From positions 1-9,481 of the forward strand of contig CASECH010000140.1 in NCBI GenBank assembly GCA_949286405.1: a stretch of DNA of 9,481 nucleotides, in the 5' to 3' direction. Below are positions 6,843-9,481 of the stretch, piece after piece. Position numbers and translations under genes: made by a program. The DNA comes from an uncultured bacterium (GTDB lineage Bacteria; Cyanobacteriota; Vampirovibrionia; Gastranaerophilales; Gastranaerophilaceae). Every line of letters begins with the position of its first letter. Within the stretch, counting starts at the first letter, position 1. The notes under the pieces were generated by a model that searched no databases, was not told the origin of the DNA, and was given only the letters and a program-made list of their open reading frames with translations.

Positions 6843-6908
6843 GCTATTTATATTTCGGCTAGTGTAAATCTTAACAGGGGGGAAATGAAATTACTTCCTG
6901 TTTTTTTT
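6843..6908 (+). ncRNA. Candidate two-hairpin small RNA of about 66 nt
   Basis: It is framed by the promoter at 6808-6836 and the terminator at 6873-6908. Hairpin 1 pairs 6846-6854 with 6861-6869 (9 bp including two G-U) around the 6-nt loop TCGGCT. Hairpin 2 is the terminator stem, with a G-run on its 5' side. Only three bases separate the hairpins. The RNA is antisense to any read-through message from the adaptor gene into terS. It matches no RNA family I know. Possible roles are an antisense regulator of the late transcript or a phage trans-acting sRNA. Confidence 0.5.
6873..6908 (+). terminator. Rho-independent terminator, + strand
   Basis: The stem AACAGGGGG / CTTCCTGTT pairs over 9 bp (two G-U) with a 12-nt loop. 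It runs straight into eight Ts at 6901-6908, the first two of which form the base of the stem. Read on the minus strand the hairpin is not followed by a T-run, so it should act only on rightward transcription. Confidence 0.7.
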
Positions 6909-6919
6909 ATGCAAAATTT

Positions 6920-7558
6920 CTATCTTCTTCTCATCCTTATTTGAGGGGTATCATCAGTTGTTACAGAAATTTTTGAACGAAAATTAGCCAAAGCATCCTT
7001 ATACATTCCATACCAATAATTGAACCTTACATGCTGAGGGTTACCTTTCAATCTCATACAAGCACCATATACCAACAAAGGTTCTGCAAAAGGCATCGGT
7101 ATCAAGCTTTCATCAGTAGCATCCTCAAGCTGTAACTTTTCTTCTCCCAGAGAATTCTTGGCACAATTTTTTGTACAATAAATAATTTCGACTTGCACAT
7201 CTTCATCAAACACTGGAAGAAGAATTTTATCATTAAATATTGAATAAGTTTTAGCAGGTTGACCTCCGGTATAAGCTTTTTCAAAATCAGAATAATAATT
7301 ATAAATATTTTTATTTATAATTACATTTTGAATTAGACCATTTATATTGTTATCCAGTTCTTTTTGTCCTTTTTCAAGAGTTAAAGTATCTTTTCTCAAT
7401 AAAAAGTTCCAACTATCGAAACCGCATAATTCTGAATTTATAACATTTATAATATTCATCAATTTCTTATGATCATTTTTAATCAATTCAGAAAAAGCAT
7501 TAACCTGTTTATAATTAAGTTCAACCAGACACTTATTTATAAGTTCTAAATAATTCAT
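6920..7558 (-). CDS. Head-tail adaptor-like protein (podovirus connector)
   Basis: 212 residues, the size of podoviral adaptor or tail-completion proteins that bind under the portal ring. The N terminus MNYLELINKCLVELNYKQVN is followed by a helical region and then GFDSWNFLLRKDTLTLEKGQ (46-65). The pattern of a helix with W-x-F followed by a strand and a 'xLxxGQ' turn is typical of these adaptors. SLIPMPFAEPLLVYGACMRL (151-170) and RFNYWYGMYKDALANFRSKI (178-197) match the conserved C-terminal helices. The tail is basic (RMRRR). Identification is by pattern, with no catalytic residue to check. The ATG is preceded by AAGGAG at spacing 6 and overlaps the stop of a possible leader ORF (ATGA). Its 3' end faces the terminator of the convergent small RNA candidate. 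Confidence 0.72.
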   Translation of the reverse strand: MNYLELINKCLVELNYKQVNAFSELIKNDHKKLMNIINVINSELCGFDSWNFLLRKDTLTLEKGQKELDNNINGLIQNVIINKNIYNYYSDFEKAYTGGQPAKTYSIFNDKILLPVFDEDVQVEIIYCTKNCAKNSLGEEKLQLEDATDESLIPMPFAEPLLVYGACMRLKGNPQHVRFNYWYGMYKDALANFRSKISVTTDDTPQIRMRRR

Positions 7559-7596
7559 TTAATCTCCTTTTTGTAGAATATACAATCTTCAACCAT
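7555..7596 (-). CDS. Possible 13-residue leader peptide upstream of the adaptor gene
   Basis: ATG at 7596, with GGAG 5 nt upstream, opens a frame MVEDCIFYKKEIK that stops with TGA overlapping the adaptor ATG (ATGA). The Shine-Dalgarno lies in the 3' arm of the hairpin at 7598-7620. The layout fits translational coupling. An ORF this short can easily be chance, and its composition gives no function. Confidence 0.22.
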   Translation of the reverse strand: MVEDCIFYKKEIK

Positions 7597-7597
7597 A

Positions 7598-7620
7598 ACA
7601 GCTCCATATAAAAGAGCTGT
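7598..7620 (-). repeat. 7-bp hairpin upstream of the adaptor gene
   Basis: A perfect inverted repeat ACAGCTC / GAGCTGT with a 9-nt loop, and no T-run on either strand, so it is not an intrinsic terminator. On the minus-strand mRNA it would mask the GGAG that precedes the 13-codon ORF. It lies in the 88-bp gap between the scaffold-like gene and the adaptor gene. It may serve mRNA stability or translational control. Confidence 0.45.
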
Positions 7621-7646
7621 CAGGTCAAAGATAAGAATTTGCAAAA

Positions 7647-8354
7647 TTATCGAATTAGACCTCTTTTAAGCTGTTCCATAATCAATTTTTCATTTTTTGC
7701 AAATTCAGCACCACTCATTTTGCCGATCTGATCACGAGTAAAAATCACTCCTGTTCCGTTTCCTGCACCTGAAGACTTTTGGGCATTAGCAATAAGTCTT
7801 TGTTTTGCAGCTTCATTTGCATTTTTTAGTGCTTTATCGTGTTCTTGTTTTCTCAAAAATCTTTTCACAGCAGAATCTTCTACACTGTTAATCATTGCAA
7901 TTATTTGAGAAACTTCATCTTTACCAACATTAGGATAATAATTTTTCAAATAATCTAAAACTTGACTTCTTCCGTCTTGTTGAAAGAATTCGGGCTGTTC
8001 TAAGTTATTTAAATAATTATTCACATATCCCGAACCATCAACTTGATTTAATGCCATTTGCTCCGGATTTTGTTGTTTCACTTCATTATACGCTTTATTT
8101 ACTACATAATTCATTAAATTTTGTCCTTGTTCGGAGCTAACGACACCTGAATTCATCAAATTTTCAATTGTTTGAATATCTTTGATAGCAAGTTGCTTTA
8201 TTTGTTCTTCTCGGGATAAAGGTGTTGAAGAATTATTTTGAACAACTTGACCTTGCAAAGCATCATCCAGAGTTTGTTGATAAACGGCATCTGATGAAGA
8301 TTTTAGGCCTTGTAAATCAGATGAATTATTTTCATTTTCTTTTTTTATACTCAT
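7647..8354 (-). CDS. Putative scaffolding or internal head protein
   Basis: 235 residues, rich in Gln, Asn, Ser, Lys and Glu, with no Trp and no membrane segment. Residues 1-45 look disordered; residues 47-190 are mostly helical. A Ser/Gly linker (194-202) precedes a conserved-looking tail: FTRDQIGKMSGAEFAKNEKL (205-224), ending MEQLKRGLIR. A flexible helical body with a short C-terminal helix is the usual build of phage scaffolds, whose C-terminal helix binds the coat protein. The tail resembles, from memory, those of scaffold-like proteins in gut podoviruses. The ATG has AGGAGA at spacing 5. It sits between an 82-residue gene (8-bp gap) and the adaptor gene. It follows the capsid gene, whereas scaffolds normally precede it, so another virion role remains possible. 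Confidence 0.6.
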   Translation of the reverse strand: MSIKKENENNSSDLQGLKSSSDAVYQQTLDDALQGQVVQNNSSTPLSREEQIKQLAIKDIQTIENLMNSGVVSSEQGQNLMNYVVNKAYNEVKQQNPEQMALNQVDGSGYVNNYLNNLEQPEFFQQDGRSQVLDYLKNYYPNVGKDEVSQIIAMINSVEDSAVKRFLRKQEHDKALKNANEAAKQRLIANAQKSSGAGNGTGVIFTRDQIGKMSGAEFAKNEKLIMEQLKRGLIR

Positions 8355-8362
8355 AATTTCTC

Positions 8363-8611
8363 CTATTGTTCAACATCTTTAATTAAAGATTTTGCACATT
8401 TAAAAGCAATATCAATTGCTTCATCTATAAATTTTGCTAATATTTTTGCAACTATTTTTTTAAAAGGAGTACATACGGGAATATTAGATACAACAAACTC
8501 AAGAGCCATTTCTCTTTTTTTCTCATAACTATCACCTGTCAATGTATTTTCTGCTAAATAAACAGCCTGTCTGGCTAATTCATCAATTTGGGTTTTCAGT
8601 TTTTTCAACAT
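8363..8611 (-). CDS. Small helical protein of unknown function, weakly holin-LLH-like C-terminal pattern
   Basis: 82 residues from the ATG at 8611. A GTG at 8629 is in frame, but AAAGGGAG lies between the two at spacing 7 from the ATG, so the ATG is the better start. Residues 7-42 are amphipathic helix (ELARQAVYLAENTL, then YEKKREMALEFVV). Residues 49-76 form a second helix with basic and hydrophobic faces (PFKKIVAKILAKFIDEAIDI). The pattern 'AV..AE..L.G...EKK..AL.FV...IP....FIDEAI' recalls the C-terminal half of LLH-type phage holins, but the N-terminal membrane helix of that family is missing. It lies between the capsid and scaffold-like genes, after a strong hairpin. A minor head component is as likely as a lysis role. 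I do not recognise it firmly. Confidence 0.75.
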   Translation of the reverse strand: MLKKLKTQIDELARQAVYLAENTLTGDSYEKKREMALEFVVSNIPVCTPFKKIVAKILAKFIDEAIDIAFKCAKSLIKDVEQ

Positions 8612-8618
8612 ATAAATA

Positions 8619-8626
8619 CTCCCTTT
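8619..8626 (-). promoter_or_regulatory. Ribosome-binding site that sets the start of the 82-residue protein
   Basis: AAAGGGAG on the minus strand, 7 nt before the ATG at 8611. It falls inside the frame that would be read from the GTG at 8629, which argues that the GTG is not used. Confidence 0.65.
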
Positions 8627-8642
8627 CACTCACTTAAGACTA

Positions 8643-8680
8643 AGAATGCATCCCCAAAATTAAATTTGGGGATACATTCT
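8643..8680 (-). terminator. Strong hairpin directly after the capsid gene
   Basis: A 16-bp stem with a single C-A mismatch and a 6-nt loop; the core is ATCCCCAAA / TTTGGGGAT, extended by AGAATG / CATTCT. It begins 15 nt after the capsid stop. On the minus strand it is followed by TAGTCTTAAG, a poor U-tract. It is probably a partial terminator or a 3'-end stabiliser that lets the capsid message exceed the downstream genes. Confidence 0.5.
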
Positions 8681-8695
8681 AACGAGGTAAAAATT

Positions 8696-9481
8696 CTATG
8701 CAGGAACCTTAACAACCATTTTAGCTAGGGCTTTAGGCTGAACAGTTTTTGCACCATATAAGTAAAGACCTCTTACTAAATCAGAGAAACTATCTTTATC
8801 TCTTAGGCTTTCAATTTTTGCCAACTGAGATGCAAAAGTAATAGCGTCATTTGTTCCTGCTAATACATAGTATTTATCAGAAACTTCGCCTAAATTTGTG
8901 CTGACTAAAACGTCCATGCCAGCAATTCTACCAATAGCACCTTCTCTTAATGTTTCATCAGCGACCTTATATGCACCGATAAATTCACTGCTTTGTAGCA
9001 AATAAGATTCAATAGTAGGATTGATAACAACCCAAGGTCGTTTTGTTGCAGTTACTGCATTTGAATTTTTCAAAGCAAGTGCTAATTTAACAAATTGTTC
9101 ATAAATAGTAGATTTATCTAAAGTTACAGGAGAATCATCGGAACCTACAATATTTCCTGCATCAACATTAGCATGTTGTGCTAGTAAATAAGCATCTTGA
9201 ACTTCTTCAATAGCTTGTTTTGCATTTTTCAAATGGGCTTCCATAATATCAGTATTAGCCTGAACTTGAGCCACATCATTAATTTTAAAAGCAAAGAACT
9301 TCTTCTGATCAATAACCAAATCCATAGAAGTAGGTTCCAATTCACTATAAGAAATAGATCCGGTATCAAGAGTCGAAATAGTTACCGCAGCAGGAGTAAT
9401 AATTTTAACTTTATCACCTTGGTTTTTAATTTCACCTTCATAATTTCTGTTTACACATTGAAGCATAACACATTCTTTTTC
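8696..9481 (-). CDS. Major capsid protein, P22 coat / HK97-fold type (N terminus missing)
   Basis: 261 residues are visible. The frame is open through the window edge (EKECV precedes the Met at 9466), so that Met is internal and perhaps 20-35 residues are missing. The visible start, CVNRNYEGEIKNQGDKVKI, matches the N-terminal arm of P22-like coat proteins ('..NRDYEGEIK..GDTV.I'). Further family features are DLVIDQKKFFAFKINDVAQ (about 54-72), RPWVVINP (about 148-155), EGAIGRIAGMDVLVSTNL (about 179-196) and the C-terminal GLYLYGAKTVQPKALA. It forms the icosahedral shell and assembles on a scaffold into a prohead filled through the portal. It is followed by a strong hairpin, then the small helical and scaffold-like genes. 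Confidence in the family is high; the exact start is outside the window. Confidence 0.93.
   Translation of the reverse strand, partial: EKECVMLQCVNRNYEGEIKNQGDKVKIITPAAVTISTLDTGSISYSELEPTSMDLVIDQKKFFAFKINDVAQVQANTDIMEAHLKNAKQAIEEVQDAYLLAQHANVDAGNIVGSDDSPVTLDKSTIYEQFVKLALALKNSNAVTATKRPWVVINPTIESYLLQSSEFIGAYKVADETLREGAIGRIAGMDVLVSTNLGEVSDKYYVLAGTNDAITFASQLAKIESLRDKDSFSDLVRGLYLYGAKTVQPKALAKMVVKVPA

Noticed and set aside
6643..6867. 74-codon + strand ORF from terS into the intergenic island
   Set aside because: It is antisense to terS, ends across the predicted + promoter and has no start signal. The Phe/Ile-rich sequence is expected from the opposite strand of an AT-rich gene.
7102..7284. 60-codon minus-strand ORF inside the adaptor gene
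   Set aside because: It is an alternative frame within a well-supported gene, with no ribosome-binding site and no recognisable features.
9464..9466. Met at 9466 as the capsid start
   Set aside because: The frame is open upstream to the window edge and the following residues align with the interior of the N-terminal arm of P22-like coats.
1..9481. Stop-codon reassignment, as in some gut phages
   Set aside because: TAG, TGA and TAA all end clearly defined genes with normal start signals for the next gene, and no gene contains an internal in-frame stop.

Overview
This is an AT-rich window (roughly two-thirds A+T) that reads as the late region of a short-tailed (podovirus-like) prophage or phage. 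Every convincing protein gene is on the minus strand. TAA, TAG and TGA all end genes, so the standard bacterial code applies. No integrase, repressor, replication gene, tRNA or CRISPR array is visible. A likely host is a low-GC gut bacterium, possibly a Gastranaerophilales (Melainabacteria)-type lineage. That guess rests mainly on the partial protein at 1-1338, whose N terminus (MGIAASQARFLAITSRKA) resembles, from memory, a family common in those genomes. No search was possible.

Read in the direction of transcription (right to left), the first block is the head module. It holds the 3' part of a P22/HK97-fold major capsid protein (8696-9481), a strong hairpin (8643-8680), an 82-residue helical protein, a 235-residue scaffold-like protein, a hairpin with a possible 13-codon leader ORF, and a 212-residue head-tail adaptor-like protein. 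Next comes a 155-bp intergenic island (6765-6919). It contains the only good sigma70-type promoter I can see, and that promoter points the opposite way (+ strand). It is followed by about 66 nt folding into two hairpins and ending in a textbook terminator, which makes a candidate small RNA.

The second block is the packaging operon: small terminase, an unknown 120-residue protein, a GNAT acetyltransferase-like protein, the portal and the large terminase. A 9-bp stem with a U-tract lies between portal and terL. Two further genes follow: an alpha/beta-hydrolase (class-3 lipase-like) with a visible Ser-Asp-His triad, and a 76-residue membrane-anchored coiled-coil protein. Spacing is tight (overlaps or gaps up to about 11 bp, apart from the portal-terL gap), so these seven genes are probably one transcription unit.

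The leftmost gene (1-1338) is cut by the window edge and does not look phage-like. If it is chromosomal, the prophage end lies in or near 1339-1453. The window has three main points of interest: the convergent small RNA locus, the hydrolase plus membrane-protein pair after terL, and the unusual gene order (capsid module before terS, scaffold-like gene after the capsid gene, portal before terL).
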